From NCBI RefSeq assembly GCF_009761395.1, contig NZ_LEKN01000013.1, positions 372,001-436,000 of the forward strand: 64,000 nt of DNA, written 5' to 3'. The DNA comes from Ursidibacter maritimus (lineage in GTDB: Bacteria > Pseudomonadota > Gammaproteobacteria > Enterobacterales > Pasteurellaceae). The notes under the pieces were generated by a model. The model was not told the origin of the DNA. It ran no database searches and saw only the letters and a list, made by a program, of their open reading frames with translations. The translations under genes were made by a program, and so were the position numbers. Shown here in pieces: positions 47,396 through 58,260 of the stretch. Each line of letters starts with the position of its first letter. Positions within the stretch are counted from its first letter, which is position 1.

Positions 47396-47989
47396 TTAAA
47401 CTTGAGAAGTGGGATTAAACAGTAGACTATCTACTAATTCACATAATAAATTTATACAAAAATGATGCCCTTCAATCACTCGCATTTCATTATTTGATGG
47501 CATTGAGATTTCCAAATCATCATCGGATAATAACCCTCGTGTATGATCATTACGATTACCAGTAAAGGCTAAAATTGTTAAGTTTTCATTATTCGCACAA
47601 TGAATAGCATTCAAAATAGCTTTTTCATTACCTAATGGTGAAAAAGCAATAAAAATATCACCCTGTTTTGCAATCACTTGTAACTGCTTGCGATATATTT
47701 GTTCTAACTCCGAATCTTGAGATAAATACCCCGTGAGTACACCATCACAATGTAAAAGATGAGCCGCTAGACTTGGGCGTTGTAAATCATAGCGATGCAG
47801 CAAATTACTTACAAACAATTGTGCATTTGGATAAGATCGCCCATCACCACACACAATAACTTTGCCACCTTGCAACAAACAAGCCACAATTTTTTGGGCT
47901 GCTTCATTTAATACTGTGGGCAATAAATCGGCTGCCGCAATTTGAATTTGGATACTCTCAGCAAACCTATCTTGAATTTTTTCTAACAT
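47396..47989 (-). CDS. diaA: DnaA initiator-associating protein DiaA
   Basis: 197-residue SIS-domain protein. GGKVIVCGDGRSYPNAQLFVS and GDIFIAFSPLGNEKAIL are the SIS fold loops; the C-terminus EGHHFCINLLCELVDSLLF matches DiaA. It binds DnaA as a tetramer and promotes orderly initiation at oriC. Ten bases from dolP and from yraN. Confidence 0.92.
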   Translation of the reverse strand: MLEKIQDRFAESIQIQIAAADLLPTVLNEAAQKIVACLLQGGKVIVCGDGRSYPNAQLFVSNLLHRYDLQRPSLAAHLLHCDGVLTGYLSQDSELEQIYRKQLQVIAKQGDIFIAFSPLGNEKAILNAIHCANNENLTILAFTGNRNDHTRGLLSDDDLEISMPSNNEMRVIEGHHFCINLLCELVDSLLFNPTSQV

Positions 47990-47999
47990 TTTCCAAATA

Positions 48000-48371
48000 T
48001 TACCCTAAAAAATTTTTCAACCAAATAGGTTCATCAGTTCCTTCAAATACCACAACATCAAAACGGCAATCTGCTGTATCTAAACTTTGATTTAGTTTAG
48101 CTAACCATAAATTGGCTGCTTTCAGCCATTTCTGTTGCTTATTATAGTTAATACTTTCTAATGCCGACCCGAAATGGCTATTTTTTCGTTGGCGAACTTC
48201 AACAAAAACGAAAGTAGAATGATCTTTCATTATTAAATCTAGTTCACCAACTTTAAATACTTGGTTTTGAGCAACAAAAGATAATCCTTGTTGCTCTAAA
48301 AAAGAACGGGCTTTTTGCTCAAACAGAGCCCCTTTAGCTCGCGGACTATTGTGCTGAAACCACTGAACCAT
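48000..48371 (-). CDS. yraN: YraN family (UPF0102) putative endonuclease-fold protein
   Basis: 123 residues. [16 protein letters not shown], then [23 protein letters not shown] (the PD-(D/E)XK-like GEIDLI...FVEVK pattern with Arg in place of the usual Lys) and [17 protein letters not shown]. The family has a Holliday-junction-resolvase-like fold of uncertain activity. Its start lies inside the lpoA coding region (26-base overlap). Confidence 0.88.
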   Translation of the reverse strand: MVQWFQHNSPRAKGALFEQKARSFLEQQGLSFVAQNQVFKVGELDLIMKDHSTFVFVEVRQRKNSHFGSALESINYNKQQKWLKAANLWLAKLNQSLDTADCRFDVVVFEGTDEPIWLKNFLG

Positions 48372-50097
48372 TTTGGTATTTTAACCAGGTCATTTCACGT
48401 TCAATTAAGCAATTTGTTCCTGCACTTAATACTCCAGTTAAGCCCGAGACTTTATAACCAGGAATTTGACGGAACTCATTGAATTTATTGGCAATAGACC
48501 ACGAATCTGACCCCATTGCGTATAAACGCATCATTGAGAAATCACTTTCTGCTAAGGTTTCTGCTTTCTTATAAGACTCAGAATCTGTATCGGCAAGTAA
48601 TGGAATTTCACTAAATTTTACCCCTTCCATTGTTAAACGGAAGTCTGGCCCATTATTTGGTGAATTACTGCGAGAAGAAGAATATAACGCAAATTTTCCA
48701 GCTAATGATGAACTATCTAGCCCTTGTTTTAATTCTGTTAATTGCTCTGCATTACCTAATAAGTACAAGCCACTATTTGGTGCAGCACCTACAGTTTGGA
48801 TCGCACTAATACTATCTAATGGTTGGTGATAATAGCGAATATCAGCGTCTTTGTTCGTCAGTTGTCGCCAACGTTGTGCGAAAGCATCTGCTGAACGCTG
48901 ACCAAAATCATCTTGTGGAGCAACAACTACCGCATTCTCAATTCGGTCTTGATGAAAACGGTCAGCTGCGGAACGAGCCTCCGCTTCTGGCGATAAGCCA
49001 TAGTAACAAACTTTACCCAATGCTCTTGAGTTTGGAGTAGCATTTAATGCTAACACATTTAAATCGCTGATTTCTGGACTGACTAACATCTCATCAACAC
49101 GAGCTTTTAATAATGGACCAATAATAGTTTGTGTCCCTTGCTGTTTTGCCTGGGCTAAAATATCAGAAATCGTTGTTCCATTCGTATCATAGACTTGAAT
49201 AGCTGTTGCATCTTGCCCTTTGGCATCATCAAAACCACGCTTGATAATATCACCCAAAATTTTGGCATCACCACTTAATGGTAACAATAAAGCAACGCCA
49301 CTTAGTTGTGTTTGTTGGAAAGACGTGACATTTTGTAATTCTGTTGGCAATAATTGCGCGGCACTGTGGTTTGGATATTGCTGTTTCCAGCTTTCAATGG
49401 CTTGTGGAAGTTGTGTAGGATTTGCAATATTTTGGTTATAAGCCACCGCTAATGCTAACCAACCTGCAACCGCAGCTTCCCCCACTCCCGCCGTTGCCTT
49501 TTCCAACATCCCACGATTAGCATTGCGTAACGTTTCCCAAATTTTATCGTTATTTTCTTGGCGAGCACGATTATCACCTAAATAGCTATCTAATAATGAT
49601 CTTGCTCGAACAATTTCAATGACATCTTTATTACTTTCTGCAATTTGTGCTTGTGTACGATAAACTCGTAACAATTGCGATGAACTCAATTGTGCTTTAG
49701 GTAATTGGTTTAGCAGTAAAGTAGCTTGCTGGCTATTTTTTTGTAATGCTGCAAGTTGAGCATTGAGAAGATTAAATTCAACACGTTGAATATCATTTAA
49801 TTCTGGCTGATTAATTTGTGCCATCGTATTTTGAGCTTCAACGACTTTATTTTCGTCAATCAATTTACGAATTGCAAGTAAGCGGTAGCTTTGTTGAGTT
49901 TCTTTGCTACTTTGCTCTGCCTTATTGATATAAAATTCAGATGTTGCATAGGCTTCATTTTTTAAGGATTCCGTTACCTCATTTTTAAACAGGCTAGAGC
50001 CAGTACAAGCGGATAAAAAGAGCGCTAATGCAGTTGGCACAAAAACCATTTTCATTTTTTGGCTAAAGGTGCGAGTTTGTACTAAAATAGTGGACAT
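48346..50097 (-). CDS. lpoA: Penicillin-binding protein 1A activator LpoA
   Basis: 583-residue outer membrane lipoprotein. Lipobox LSAC at Cys31 ([13 protein letters not shown]). The N-terminal TPR-like domain (about 40-250) and C-terminal periplasmic-binding-protein-like domain (about 255-575: [60 protein letters not shown]) match LpoA. It reaches through peptidoglycan to stimulate PBP1A. GGAG lies before the ATG; an internal Met15 is an alternative start. Divergent from rsmI, as in E. coli. Confidence 0.94.
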   Translation of the reverse strand: MSTILVQTRTFSQKMKMVFVPTALALFLSACTGSSLFKNEVTESLKNEAYATSEFYINKAEQSSKETQQSYRLLAIRKLIDENKVVEAQNTMAQINQPELNDIQRVEFNLLNAQLAALQKNSQQATLLLNQLPKAQLSSSQLLRVYRTQAQIAESNKDVIEIVRARSLLDSYLGDNRARQENNDKIWETLRNANRGMLEKATAGVGEAAVAGWLALAVAYNQNIANPTQLPQAIESWKQQYPNHSAAQLLPTELQNVTSFQQTQLSGVALLLPLSGDAKILGDIIKRGFDDAKGQDATAIQVYDTNGTTISDILAQAKQQGTQTIIGPLLKARVDEMLVSPEISDLNVLALNATPNSRALGKVCYYGLSPEAEARSAADRFHQDRIENAVVVAPQDDFGQRSADAFAQRWRQLTNKDADIRYYHQPLDSISAIQTVGAAPNSGLYLLGNAEQLTELKQGLDSSSLAGKFALYSSSRSNSPNNGPDFRLTMEGVKFSEIPLLADTDSESYKKAETLAESDFSMMRLYAMGSDSWSIANKFNEFRQIPGYKVSGLTGVLSAGTNCLIEREMTWLKYQNGSVVSAQ

Positions 50098-50189
50098 CTT
50101 ATTGCTCCATTTTGGAAAAATTAATAATGCTATGTATTCATTAAACGAATATAGCGCGGAATCTTACTTATCAAACAAGTGAAAATCAA

Positions 50190-51056
50190 ATGAAAAACAG
50201 CTCTATACCAGAACAATCTGGCGTATTATATATTGTTGCGACACCGATTGGAAATTTAGAAGATATTACACAACGCGCGTTAAATATATTTCAACAAGTT
50301 GATCTTATCGCAGCAGAAGATACCCGCCATAGCGGTTTGTTACTTAGCCATTATGGTATTAAAAAACCTTTTTTTGCTTTACACGATCATAACGAGCAAC
50401 AAAAAGCAGCGGTATTAGTTGAAAAATTACAACAAGGTCAAAATATTGCTTTAGTTTCTGATGCAGGCACTCCGCTAATTAGCGATCCGGGATTTCATCT
50501 TGTTCGCCATTGCAGACAAGCAGGAATTAAAATTGTTCCAATACCGGGCGCTTGTGCTGCAATTACCGCCCTTTGCAGTTCAGGTATCGCATCTGACCGC
50601 TTCTGCTTTGAAGGATTCTTGCCAGCTAAAACAAAAGCTCGTTGCGATAAACTGGCTGCATTACTTGATGAACCTAGAACGCTTATTTTCTATGAATCAA
50701 CTCATCGCATCCTGGATACACTCGCAGATATGCAACAAGTATTTGGCGGAGAACGCTATATTGTAATGGCGAGAGAAATAACAAAAACTTGGGAAACTAT
50801 TTATGGTGCATCATTAAATGAGCTGATTGCTTGGTTAGCAGAAGATAGTAACCGCATTAAAGGCGAAATTGTTTTAGTTGTCGAAGGAAAAACAGCTGAG
50901 TCTAGCGATGATGAAATTTCACCGCAGGCACTGAAATTATTTACGTTACTTGCACAAGAGTTGCCCTTAAAAAAAGCCGCAGCGATTGTGGCGGAATGTT
51001 TTGAATATAAGAAGAATACGCTCTATCAATACGGTTTAGCACATTTTAAAAATTAA
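50190..51056 (+). CDS. rsmI: 16S rRNA (cytidine1402-2'-O)-methyltransferase
   Basis: 288-residue tetrapyrrole-methylase-fold enzyme. [52 protein letters not shown] and [14 protein letters not shown] are the RsmI hallmarks. It methylates C1402 in the ribosomal P site. No strong Shine-Dalgarno is visible. Divergent from lpoA with 92 bases between. Confidence 0.95.
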   Translation: MKNSSIPEQSGVLYIVATPIGNLEDITQRALNIFQQVDLIAAEDTRHSGLLLSHYGIKKPFFALHDHNEQQKAAVLVEKLQQGQNIALVSDAGTPLISDPGFHLVRHCRQAGIKIVPIPGACAAITALCSSGIASDRFCFEGFLPAKTKARCDKLAALLDEPRTLIFYESTHRILDTLADMQQVFGGERYIVMAREITKTWETIYGASLNELIAWLAEDSNRIKGEIVLVVEGKTAESSDDEISPQALKLFTLLAQELPLKKAAAIVAECFEYKKNTLYQYGLAHFKN

Positions 51057-51083
51057 CTATCATTTTATGTTGGGGAAGATTTT

Positions 51084-52889
51084 ATGGCAGCAGAAGGGGC
51101 AACACCACTGATTAGTGTTGTAACATTGTTAGCAGCTGCAGTGATTGCAGTGCCATTATTTAAACGTTTAGGTTTAGGATCAATTTTAGGTTATTTAGCC
51201 GCAGGTTTAGTGATTGGACCTTTCGGGTTAGGTTTATTTAGCGATCCCGATGGAATCATCCATATTGCTGAACTGGGCGTGGTGATGTTTTTATTTATCA
51301 TCGGCTTAGAAATGAAACCTTCGCATATTTGGGGGTTGCGTAATCACATTTTCTGTTTGGGTGCATTTCAAATTTTTAGTGCAATAGCTGCCTTAATGGG
51401 AATTGGCTTACTCTATGGTTTAAGCTGGCAAGTTGCCTTTGTTGCGGCATCAGGTTTTGTGCTGACATCAACTGCGATTGTGATGCAAGAGCTAAATGAT
51501 CGTGGTGATATTACTTCACCACGTGGACAACAAATCGTCTCTATTCTACTATTTGAAGATTTATTGATCGTACCATTACTGGCTGCTGTTGCATTTCTTT
51601 CGCCAAATAAGACCGCTTCAGGCGTACCTATTTGGCAGACTATTGGATTAGCTGCAGGCTCAATAGCTGTACTTGTGGCAGCAGGATTATGGCTACTCAA
51701 CCCCTTATTCAAAATACTCGCAAAAACCAAAGCTCGAGAAGTAATGACTGCGGCGGCTTTATTAGTCGTACTTGGTGCAGCATTATTGATGGAATATGGT
51801 GGCTTATCAATGGCAATGGGTGCATTTGTGGCAGGCGTATTGCTTTCTGAATCGAGTTTCCGCCACCAACTTGAAGCTGATATTGAACCTTTCCGAGGCT
51901 TATTATTAGGCTTATTCTTCCTTGGCGTTGGGATGTCTCTCAATCTCTCAGTTGTTTTTGAGAATTGGATACTGATTCTCTCTGGCGTGATAGCATTTAT
52001 GTTCGCTAAAGGATTCTGTATCTATATCGTGGCACGTTTAACGAAGAAAAAACACCCAAATGCGCTAGATCGCGCTATTATTATGGCTCAAGGGGGAGAA
52101 TTTGCCTTTGTTCTTTTCTCAGCAGCGACTGGACAAGGTGTTATTGATGCAAAAATTCAAGCAAATCTGACCGCTATTGTGGTGTTATCAATGGTACTAA
52201 CGCCTTTATTTATCATCATTCATAAGAAATACATTATCCCACGCCAAACTTATGTTCAAGAAGAGCAAGAACACGACCATATTGATGCTCTGCACCCAAC
52301 GATTATTATCGGCTTGGGGCGTTATGGACAAATTGTTAATCACTTATTGATGATGACAGGCTGTCACCCAACGGTAATTGATAAAGATGCAAATCTGATT
52401 GCAGGCATGAAAAAGCGTGGAATTAAAAGCTACTATGGTGATGCAACTCGTCCAGAATTGCTACATGCTGCAGGAATTGAAAGTGCCGAATTGCTCGTTG
52501 TGGCAATCAATGACAAAGCACAAGCCACTCATATTGTGGAGTTGGCTCGTAAAATGAATCCACAAATCAAAATTATTGCTCGCGCTTATGACCGCCTGCA
52601 TGTTTTTGATCTCTATAATGCAGGTGCAGATATTCAAGTACGTGAAACCTTTGATTCAGCACTGCGTACTGGTAAGAAAGTGTTATTAGCAATGGGAATG
52701 GACAAAGAAATAGTAGAAGAGATTGGTACCGCTTACTTTTATCGAGACCGCCATACCATCAAACAAATGGCTGAAGTTTATAATCCCAAAATTGAGCGTT
52801 TCAAAAATGAAGAACTATTGAAACTCGCTTTAGAAAACGATCAAGAAACAATGCTAGAAATTCAACAAATTATGAATAAAGAGCACTAA
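51084..52889 (+). CDS. kefB: KefB-type glutathione-regulated potassium/proton antiporter
   Basis: 601 residues: twelve-helix CPA2 antiporter domain (1-380, with SSTAIVMQ-like TSTAIVMQELNDRG and QGGEFAFVLFSA) followed by a TrkA-N (RCK) domain starting HPTIIIGLGRYGQIVNHLLM (about 405-520) and a short helical tail. Same length as E. coli KefB. It releases K+ during electrophile stress when glutathione adducts bind the RCK domain. No KefG/KefF ancillary flavoprotein gene is adjacent, so KefB versus KefC or a related CPA2 member cannot be settled. Confidence 0.82.
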   Translation: MAAEGATPLISVVTLLAAAVIAVPLFKRLGLGSILGYLAAGLVIGPFGLGLFSDPDGIIHIAELGVVMFLFIIGLEMKPSHIWGLRNHIFCLGAFQIFSAIAALMGIGLLYGLSWQVAFVAASGFVLTSTAIVMQELNDRGDITSPRGQQIVSILLFEDLLIVPLLAAVAFLSPNKTASGVPIWQTIGLAAGSIAVLVAAGLWLLNPLFKILAKTKAREVMTAAALLVVLGAALLMEYGGLSMAMGAFVAGVLLSESSFRHQLEADIEPFRGLLLGLFFLGVGMSLNLSVVFENWILILSGVIAFMFAKGFCIYIVARLTKKKHPNALDRAIIMAQGGEFAFVLFSAATGQGVIDAKIQANLTAIVVLSMVLTPLFIIIHKKYIIPRQTYVQEEQEHDHIDALHPTIIIGLGRYGQIVNHLLMMTGCHPTVIDKDANLIAGMKKRGIKSYYGDATRPELLHAAGIESAELLVVAINDKAQATHIVELARKMNPQIKIIARAYDRLHVFDLYNAGADIQVRETFDSALRTGKKVLLAMGMDKEIVEEIGTAYFYRDRHTIKQMAEVYNPKIERFKNEELLKLALENDQETMLEIQQIMNKEH

Positions 52890-52979
52890 TAAGCGGTAGG
52901 ATTTTAGTTATATTTTGTAAAAGTAAATAAGAAAAATTCTCAATTGTAATAGTTAATGCAAATCAATATTGTTTATTTG

Positions 52980-53045
52980 ATAGATATTTTCTATTCAAAG
53001 GATAAATTATATTCATTTCACAACGAAGATTTTTTTATTTATACT
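52980..53045 (+). promoter_or_regulatory. dps promoter with OxyR-type site
   Basis: ATAG-N7-CTAT-N7-ATAA-N7-TCAT (52980-53016) matches the OxyR pattern ATAG-N7-CTAT-N7-ATAG-N7-CTAT at 13 of 16 fixed bases. It ends directly before TTCACA (53017-53022), which is 17 bases from TATACT (53040-53045). This is the expected geometry for OxyR activation. Confidence 0.75.
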
Positions 53046-53089
53046 TTGCTTGGTTGAAATAATTCAGTTACACATATAGGAGAAAAGTA

Positions 53090-53575
53090 ATGAAAAATTC
53101 AATTGGTTTAAACACTGTATCATCTGAAAAATTAGCTGCAGAACTTAATAAATTATTAGCAAGCTACCAAGTATTTTACACAAACGTACGTGGTTACCAC
53201 TGGAATATCAAAGGCGTTAGTTTCTTTGAATTACACGCTAAATTTGAAGAAATTTATAATGATTTAGTTGTAAAAGTAGATGAAATCGCAGAACGTATCT
53301 TAACTTTAGGCCACGTTCCAGCTAACGCATTCAGTCAATACCTACAAGCATCTTTAATTAAAGAACATATTGGTATTAGCTCTGCACAAGAATGCTTAAC
53401 AGGCACAGTTGAAGGCTTAAAAACATTATTAAAACAACAACGTGAAATTTTAGCATTCGCTAATGAATTAGATGACGAAGGTACCGCATCACAAATGAGC
53501 GACTACATCAAAGAGCAAGAAAAACTTGTTTGGATGTTCTCTGCAGCAGCAACTTGTGGCGTTTGCCAACAATAA
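53090..53575 (+). CDS. dps: DNA-protecting ferritin-like protein Dps
   Basis: 161 residues. The Dps ferroxidase pattern is present: YTNVRGYHWNIKGVSFFELHAKFEEIYND (His, Asp/Glu ligands) and VDEIAERILTLGHVP. Forms dodecamers that store iron and detoxify H2O2. The N-terminus lacks the lysine-rich DNA-binding tail of E. coli Dps. It ends TCGVCQQ. AGGAG precedes the ATG. OxyR-type site upstream, strong terminator downstream. Confidence 0.94.
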   Translation: MKNSIGLNTVSSEKLAAELNKLLASYQVFYTNVRGYHWNIKGVSFFELHAKFEEIYNDLVVKVDEIAERILTLGHVPANAFSQYLQASLIKEHIGISSAQECLTGTVEGLKTLLKQQREILAFANELDDEGTASQMSDYIKEQEKLVWMFSAAATCGVCQQ

Positions 53576-53600
53576 TCCAAAATTGAAGATATAAACTAAG

Positions 53601-53628
53601 AATAGCACCCTTGTGGTGCTATTTTTTT
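53601..53628 (+). terminator. dps terminator
   Basis: AATAGCACC / GGTGCTATT with a five-base loop, followed by TTTTT. Confidence 0.92.
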
Positions 53629-53723
53629 ATAAACTTCGTAAATGCTGAGAAATCCTACCCCTAAAAAGATAAACAGCGTATAATCTTTGTCTTCATTTTC
53701 TAGATAAGTCAAAGAGCAATATA

Positions 53724-54341
53724 ATGAGTCAATTTTTTTATATTCATCCAGATAATCCTCAACCTCGTTTGATCAATCAAGCGGTTGAAATTATCAAAAA
53801 AGGCGGTGTGATTGTTTATCCGACAGATTCTGGCTATGCGCTTGGGTGTGGATTAGGTGAAAAGCACGCAATGGATAAAATTGTAGCGATTCGTAAATTG
53901 CCTGAAAATCATAATTTTACTTTAGTATGTAGCGACTTATCTGAGCTTTCGACTTATGCGTTGGTAACAAATCAGTCTTATCGCTTAATCAAAAATAATG
54001 TACCAAACCCTTACACTTTTATTTTGCCTGCAACGAAAGAGGTTCCACGCCGTTTACTGAACAAACGGAAAACCATCGGTATCCGAGTACCTGATAATGC
54101 GATTGCCTTAGCATTAATTGCTGCACTAGGAGAGCCAATTCTCTCTTGCTCATTAATGCTTCCTGATGAAGACATTACCCAATCCGATCCTGATATAATT
54201 CGAGATTATCTTGAACATCAAGTAGATTTAATTATTCACGGTGGCTATTTAGGTCAAGATCCGACAACGGTTATTGACTTAACCGAAGACAGCCCTGAAA
54301 TTATTCGAGTTGGCTCAGGTGATCCGACTCCATTTAACTAA
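53724..54341 (+). CDS. yciO: YciO-type Sua5/YrdC-fold protein
   Basis: 205 residues of the Sua5/TsaC family. KKGGVIVYPTDSGYALGCG, IRKLPENHNFTLVCSDL and NPYTFILPATKEVPRR match YciO. Related TsaC makes threonylcarbamoyl-AMP for tRNA t6A; YciO itself has weak or uncertain activity. It precedes rluB by 54 bases on the same strand, the same order as E. coli yciO-rluB. Confidence 0.88.
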   Translation: MSQFFYIHPDNPQPRLINQAVEIIKKGGVIVYPTDSGYALGCGLGEKHAMDKIVAIRKLPENHNFTLVCSDLSELSTYALVTNQSYRLIKNNVPNPYTFILPATKEVPRRLLNKRKTIGIRVPDNAIALALIAALGEPILSCSLMLPDEDITQSDPDIIRDYLEHQVDLIIHGGYLGQDPTTVIDLTEDSPEIIRVGSGDPTPFN

Positions 54342-54395
54342 TACCCCATTAACCTAAATAATCGACGCTTGTGAAAGCGACAATAAGGAACAAAA

Positions 54396-55406
54396 ATGAC
54401 AACATTTCGTAATTCAAATAGCCCTAACCGGTCAGATTCTACAAAAAACACACAATATACACGCTCCAATCGCCAAACGATTGAACGCCCAAAGGTTGCA
54501 AAAAAAGTTGAGAAACCTACCGCTATCAGTGAAGTAAATGTGGCAAAAATAACCAAAATCGTTGGCGAGAAATTACAAAAAGTGTTAGCTAGAGCTGGTC
54601 AAGGTTCTCGCCGTGAAATTGAAGAAGTAATTGCAGCAGGAAGAGTCAGTGTTGATGGCAAAATTGCAACTTTAGGCGACCGAGTTCAAGTCAGCTCAAG
54701 TACCAAAATTCGTATTGACGGGCATTTAGTCAATTTAATCTCGACACAGAAAGGAATTTGTCGAGTATTGATGTACTACAAACCAGAAGGAGAACTTTGT
54801 ACTCGTTCTGATCCTGAAGGGAGAGCAACAGTATTTGACCGCTTACCTCGCATTAGTGGCTCTCGTTGGATTGCAGTCGGACGTTTAGATATCAACACAT
54901 CAGGCTTACTATTATTTACCACCGATGGCGAATTAGCCAACCGCTTAATGCACCCAAGTCGTGAAGTTGAACGCGAATACTCAGTACGCGTTTTTGGGGA
55001 CGTTGATGATGCGATGCTACAACGCTTACGCAAAGGCGTTCAACTGGAAGATGGTCCAGCAAGTTTCAAACAAATTAAAGTTGTTGGCGGTACAGGGCTT
55101 AACCAATGGTTTGATGTTACCTTAACCGAAGGACGTAATCGCGAAGTCCGTCGTTTATGGGAATCTCAAGGTATTCAAGTGAGCCGTTTGATCCGTATCC
55201 GTTATGGCAACATTAAACTTGAAAAAAGCTTACCGCGTGGTGGCTGGGAAGAAATGGGATTAGAACAAGTCAATTACCTACGAGAATTAGTTGGCTTACC
55301 GGCAGAAACAGAAACTAAAGTGGATGTCACCAAAAACCGTCGTCGTACCAGTGCAAGACAAATTAGAAAAGCGGTAAAACAGCATTCTAAATATCGTAAA
55401 AACTAA
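54396..55406 (+). CDS. rluB: 23S rRNA pseudouridine(2605) synthase
   Basis: 336 residues: a basic N-terminal extension (about 1-55), an S4 domain ([25 protein letters not shown] region, about 60-110), and the RsuA-type catalytic core with [19 protein letters not shown] holding the catalytic Asp, and [20 protein letters not shown]. Basic tail at the end. It modifies U2605 of 23S rRNA. Confidence 0.94.
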   Translation: MTTFRNSNSPNRSDSTKNTQYTRSNRQTIERPKVAKKVEKPTAISEVNVAKITKIVGEKLQKVLARAGQGSRREIEEVIAAGRVSVDGKIATLGDRVQVSSSTKIRIDGHLVNLISTQKGICRVLMYYKPEGELCTRSDPEGRATVFDRLPRISGSRWIAVGRLDINTSGLLLFTTDGELANRLMHPSREVEREYSVRVFGDVDDAMLQRLRKGVQLEDGPASFKQIKVVGGTGLNQWFDVTLTEGRNREVRRLWESQGIQVSRLIRIRYGNIKLEKSLPRGGWEEMGLEQVNYLRELVGLPAETETKVDVTKNRRRTSARQIRKAVKQHSKYRKN

Positions 55407-55728
55407 TAAAATAGAGCTAGGTATTTTTAAGGCTTGAATTATCAAACTAACTGCTATTATGTAGCAGTTATATAAATCCTATTCCAACTAATACTACAAT
55501 AAACAAGACGACAATTTTGATTTGTCGTCTTTCTAGTTAAAACTTATCTTAAGCATAACCGCCTTTTATAATAGCTCAAATTTCCGTTTTAACTCAGGAC
55601 ATTTATGTACCACTCCGTCATAATCTGTACTTTCTGCTTGTTCATAAAAAATGATGCACCAATATTATTCCGAGTGCACCATTTTTTCATGTTGTTAGTT
55701 TAGAAGTAATTTAAAATAATCAATGTGC
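55407..55728. other. rluB-tkt intergenic region: two hairpins and a possible decayed frame
   Basis: TAACTGCTA / TAGCAGTTA (55448-55470) and the rluB terminator AAGACGACAA / TTGTCGTCTT with TTTCT (55505-55533). On the minus strand 55690-55570 a frame MKKWCTRNNIGASFF, then after a likely one-base slip in T6, YEQAESTDYDGVVHKCPELK RKFELL, looks like eroded coding sequence that was not recognised. Confidence 0.5.
55505..55533 (+). terminator. rluB terminator
   Basis: AAGACGACAA (55505-55514) / TTGTCGTCTT (55522-55531), then TCT. Perfect ten-pair stem. Confidence 0.75.
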
Positions 55729-57726
55729 TTATAAAATCTCTTTTGCTTTTGCAACTACATTTTCAACGGTAAAGCCGAAGAGTTTAAATAATTCGCCAGC
55801 AGGAGCAGATTCACCGAAGCTGTTCATTCCAACAATTCGACCGCCGAAACCAACATATTTATACCAGAAATCCGCAATACCCGCTTCAATTGCAACACGT
55901 TTAGTCACTGAGCTTGGTAATACAAACTCACGATAAGATGCATCTTGAGCATCAAATACATTGGTACTTGGCATTGACACGACGCGAACTTTACGTCCTT
56001 CTCCTGTTAAGAGTTCTGCTGCTTTTACTGCTAGCTCAACTTCAGAACCTGTTGCAATAAAAATAAGCTCTGGTGTGCCATCACAATCTTTTAAGATGTA
56101 GCCACCGCGAGCAACGTTCGCTAATTGCTCCGCATTACGCTCCATTTGCACCAAGTTCTGACGAGTAAAAATTAATGCACTTGGACCAGTTTTCTTCTCA
56201 ACGGCAGCTTTCCACGCAACTGCTGATTCGACTTGGTCACAAGGTCTCCAAGTATCTAAATTTGGAATTAGACGTAAAGCCGATGTTTGCTCAACAGGTT
56301 GGTGAGTAGGACCATCTTCACCTAAACCGATAGAATCGTGGGTATAAACAAAAAGAACACGTTGCTTCATCAATGCAGCCATACGCACAGCGTTATGTGC
56401 ATATTCCATAAACATTAAGAATGTTGCACCATAAGGGATAAATCCACCGTGCAATGCAATACCATTCATAATCGCAGACATACCAAACTCACGCACGCCA
56501 TAATTTACATAGTTGCCATCAACATTGTAATCCGCACGAATTGGTTTAGAACCTGACCATAATGTTAAGTTAGAACTTGCTAAGTCTGCCGAACCTCCTA
56601 AAAATTCAGGAAGAATATGTGCGTAGGCTTCAATCGCATTTTGAGAAGCTTTACGGCTTGCAATAGTTGCTGGATTTGCTTGTAATTTCTCAATAAATGC
56701 TTGAGATTCGGTAGCCCAATTTGTTGGTAAGTTGCCATTTACACGGCGTTCAAATTCTGCTGCTAGTTCAGGGTAAGCGGTTTGATAAGCAGCAAATTTT
56801 GCATTCCACTCTTTCTCTGCAACTTGCCCTTTTGCTTTAGCATCCCATTTGGCGTAAATCTCTGCTGGAATTTCAAAAGGGGCATGTTCCCATTGTAAAA
56901 ATTCGCGAGCAGCTGCGATTTCAGCATCACCTAGCGGTGCACCATGGCAATCGTGAGAATTAGATTTGTTTGGTGAGCCATAACCAATAATGGTTTTACA
57001 AATAATTAAAGTTGGACGTTCTGTTTCTGCTTGTGCATTTTCAATCGCAAATTTGATTTGCTCTGCATCGTGCCCATCGACATTACGAATCACTTGCCAG
57101 CCATAGGACTCAAAGCGTAATGCGGTATCATCTGAGAACCAACCATCAACGTGACCATCAATAGAGATATTATTATCATCATAAAATGCGATCAGCTTAC
57201 CTAATCCTAAGGTTCCTGCTAATGAACAAGCTTCGTGAGAAATCCCTTCCATTAAACAACCATCGCCAAGGAATGCATAAGTATAATGGTTGACAATATC
57301 GTGTCCTTCTCGGTTGAATTGTGCGGCTAATGTTTTTTCTGCTAATGCCATACCTACTGCATTCGTGATCCCTTGACCTAATGGACCCGTAGTGGTCTCT
57401 ACACCAGGTGCATAGCCATATTCTGGGTGGCCTGGTGTTTTTGAGTGTAATTGACGGAACTGTTTTAAATCTTCAATTGAAAGCTCATAACCTGTTAAAT
57501 GTAACAAACTATAAATTAACATTGAGCCGTGCCCATTTGACAATACAAAGCGGTCACGATTTGCCCAAGCTGGATTAGTTGGATTATGAGAAAGGAAATC
57601 ACGCCATAATACTTCGGCAATATCTGCCATTCCCATTGGAGCACCAGGGTGTCCTGAATTAGCTTTTTGAACGGCATCCATTGATAAAAAACGAATTGCA
57701 TTGGCTAAAACTTTGCGTTCTGTCAT
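55729..57726 (-). CDS. tkt: Transketolase
   Basis: 665 residues, thiamine-diphosphate enzyme of the non-oxidative pentose phosphate pathway. [18 protein letters not shown] near the start, the ThDP motif [13 protein letters not shown] (about 153), HDCHGAPLG, and [14 protein letters not shown] (about 455-470) with catalytic Glu region are all present. Length equals TktA. A perfect CRP core lies about 96 bases upstream. Confidence 0.97.
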   Translation of the reverse strand: MTERKVLANAIRFLSMDAVQKANSGHPGAPMGMADIAEVLWRDFLSHNPTNPAWANRDRFVLSNGHGSMLIYSLLHLTGYELSIEDLKQFRQLHSKTPGHPEYGYAPGVETTTGPLGQGITNAVGMALAEKTLAAQFNREGHDIVNHYTYAFLGDGCLMEGISHEACSLAGTLGLGKLIAFYDDNNISIDGHVDGWFSDDTALRFESYGWQVIRNVDGHDAEQIKFAIENAQAETERPTLIICKTIIGYGSPNKSNSHDCHGAPLGDAEIAAAREFLQWEHAPFEIPAEIYAKWDAKAKGQVAEKEWNAKFAAYQTAYPELAAEFERRVNGNLPTNWATESQAFIEKLQANPATIASRKASQNAIEAYAHILPEFLGGSADLASSNLTLWSGSKPIRADYNVDGNYVNYGVREFGMSAIMNGIALHGGFIPYGATFLMFMEYAHNAVRMAALMKQRVLFVYTHDSIGLGEDGPTHQPVEQTSALRLIPNLDTWRPCDQVESAVAWKAAVEKKTGPSALIFTRQNLVQMERNAEQLANVARGGYILKDCDGTPELIFIATGSEVELAVKAAELLTGEGRKVRVVSMPSTNVFDAQDASYREFVLPSSVTKRVAIEAGIADFWYKYVGFGGRIVGMNSFGESAPAGELFKLFGFTVENVVAKAKEIL

Positions 57727-57772
57727 TTTGACTCCTTAAAATGTAATTGAGAAAGCATAAAAATTTCGGATG

Positions 57773-57837
57773 ATTCTACACTATTTTTCTATAAAGCTCG
57801 CTATTTATATCAGCTTAAAAATGTGATTTATTTCACA
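57773..57837. promoter_or_regulatory. CRP site between tkt and rpmE, with tkt -10 candidate
   Basis: TGTGA-TTTATT-TCACA at 57822-57837 fits the CRP core at all ten fixed positions. For tkt, TAGAAT on the minus strand (57778-57773) suggests a start near 57766, placing the site at about -63, close to the class I distance; the -35 is poor, as expected for an activated promoter. Confidence 0.65.
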
Positions 57838-57847
57838 ATACCAAAGA

Positions 57848-57876
57848 TTGAATTTAAGAAAAAGTTAGAGTAAAAT
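57848..57876 (+). promoter_or_regulatory. Predicted rpmE promoter
   Basis: TTGAAT (57848-57853), 17 bases, TAAAAT (57871-57876). Leader of about 100 bases before rpmE. Confidence 0.65.
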
Positions 57877-57984
57877 GCGAATTCTTTTGGTGCTGAGATT
57901 CTCAGCGAATATTCATACATATGGTATCAGACAGCCGAGTTGTATGCTCTGATGGCGATATGGCTTCTTTAGAGGTTTTCTATA

Positions 57985-58197
57985 ATGAAACAAGGTATTC
58001 ATCCTAACTATGTAGAAATTACTGCAACTTGTTCTTGCGGTAACGTAATTAAAACTCGCTCAACAGTGGGTAAAGATTTAAACTTAGATGTGTGTGGTAA
58101 CTGCCACCCGTTCTACACTGGTAAACAACGTGTTGTTGATACTGGTGGTCGTGTTGAACGCTTTAACAAACGTTTCAGCATTCCAAGCAAAAAATAA
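57985..58197 (+). CDS. rpmE: 50S ribosomal protein L31 (zinc-binding form)
   Basis: 70 residues. Cys pattern CSCGN (16-20) and [12 protein letters not shown] (about 37-48) marks the zinc-containing C+ form that can serve as a zinc store. [19 protein letters not shown] is diagnostic. The leader is about 100 bases. A strong terminator follows. Confidence 0.97.
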   Translation: MKQGIHPNYVEITATCSCGNVIKTRSTVGKDLNLDVCGNCHPFYTGKQRVVDTGGRVERFNKRFSIPSKK

Positions 58198-58218
58198 TCA
58201 ACTAATGATTAAATTTAA

Positions 58219-58242
58219 AAACCCCACAACTGTGGGGTTTTG
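58219..58242 (+). terminator. rpmE terminator
   Basis: AAACCCCACA / TGTGGGGTTT with a two-base loop, then TG. It ends 18 bases before the first glycosyltransferase gene. Confidence 0.85.
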
Positions 58243-58260
58243 TCTATACGGAATAGTGAT

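Noticed and set aside
55570-55690. Minus-strand frame MKKWCTRNNIGASFF continuing after a slip
   Set aside because: Suggestive of eroded coding sequence, but needs a frameshift and matches nothing I recognise, so it is mentioned only in the intergenic entry.
57848-57876. CRP regulation of rpmE by a class II site
   Set aside because: The CRP core is centred near -53 from the predicted rpmE start, which fits neither usual class; the tkt side fits better.
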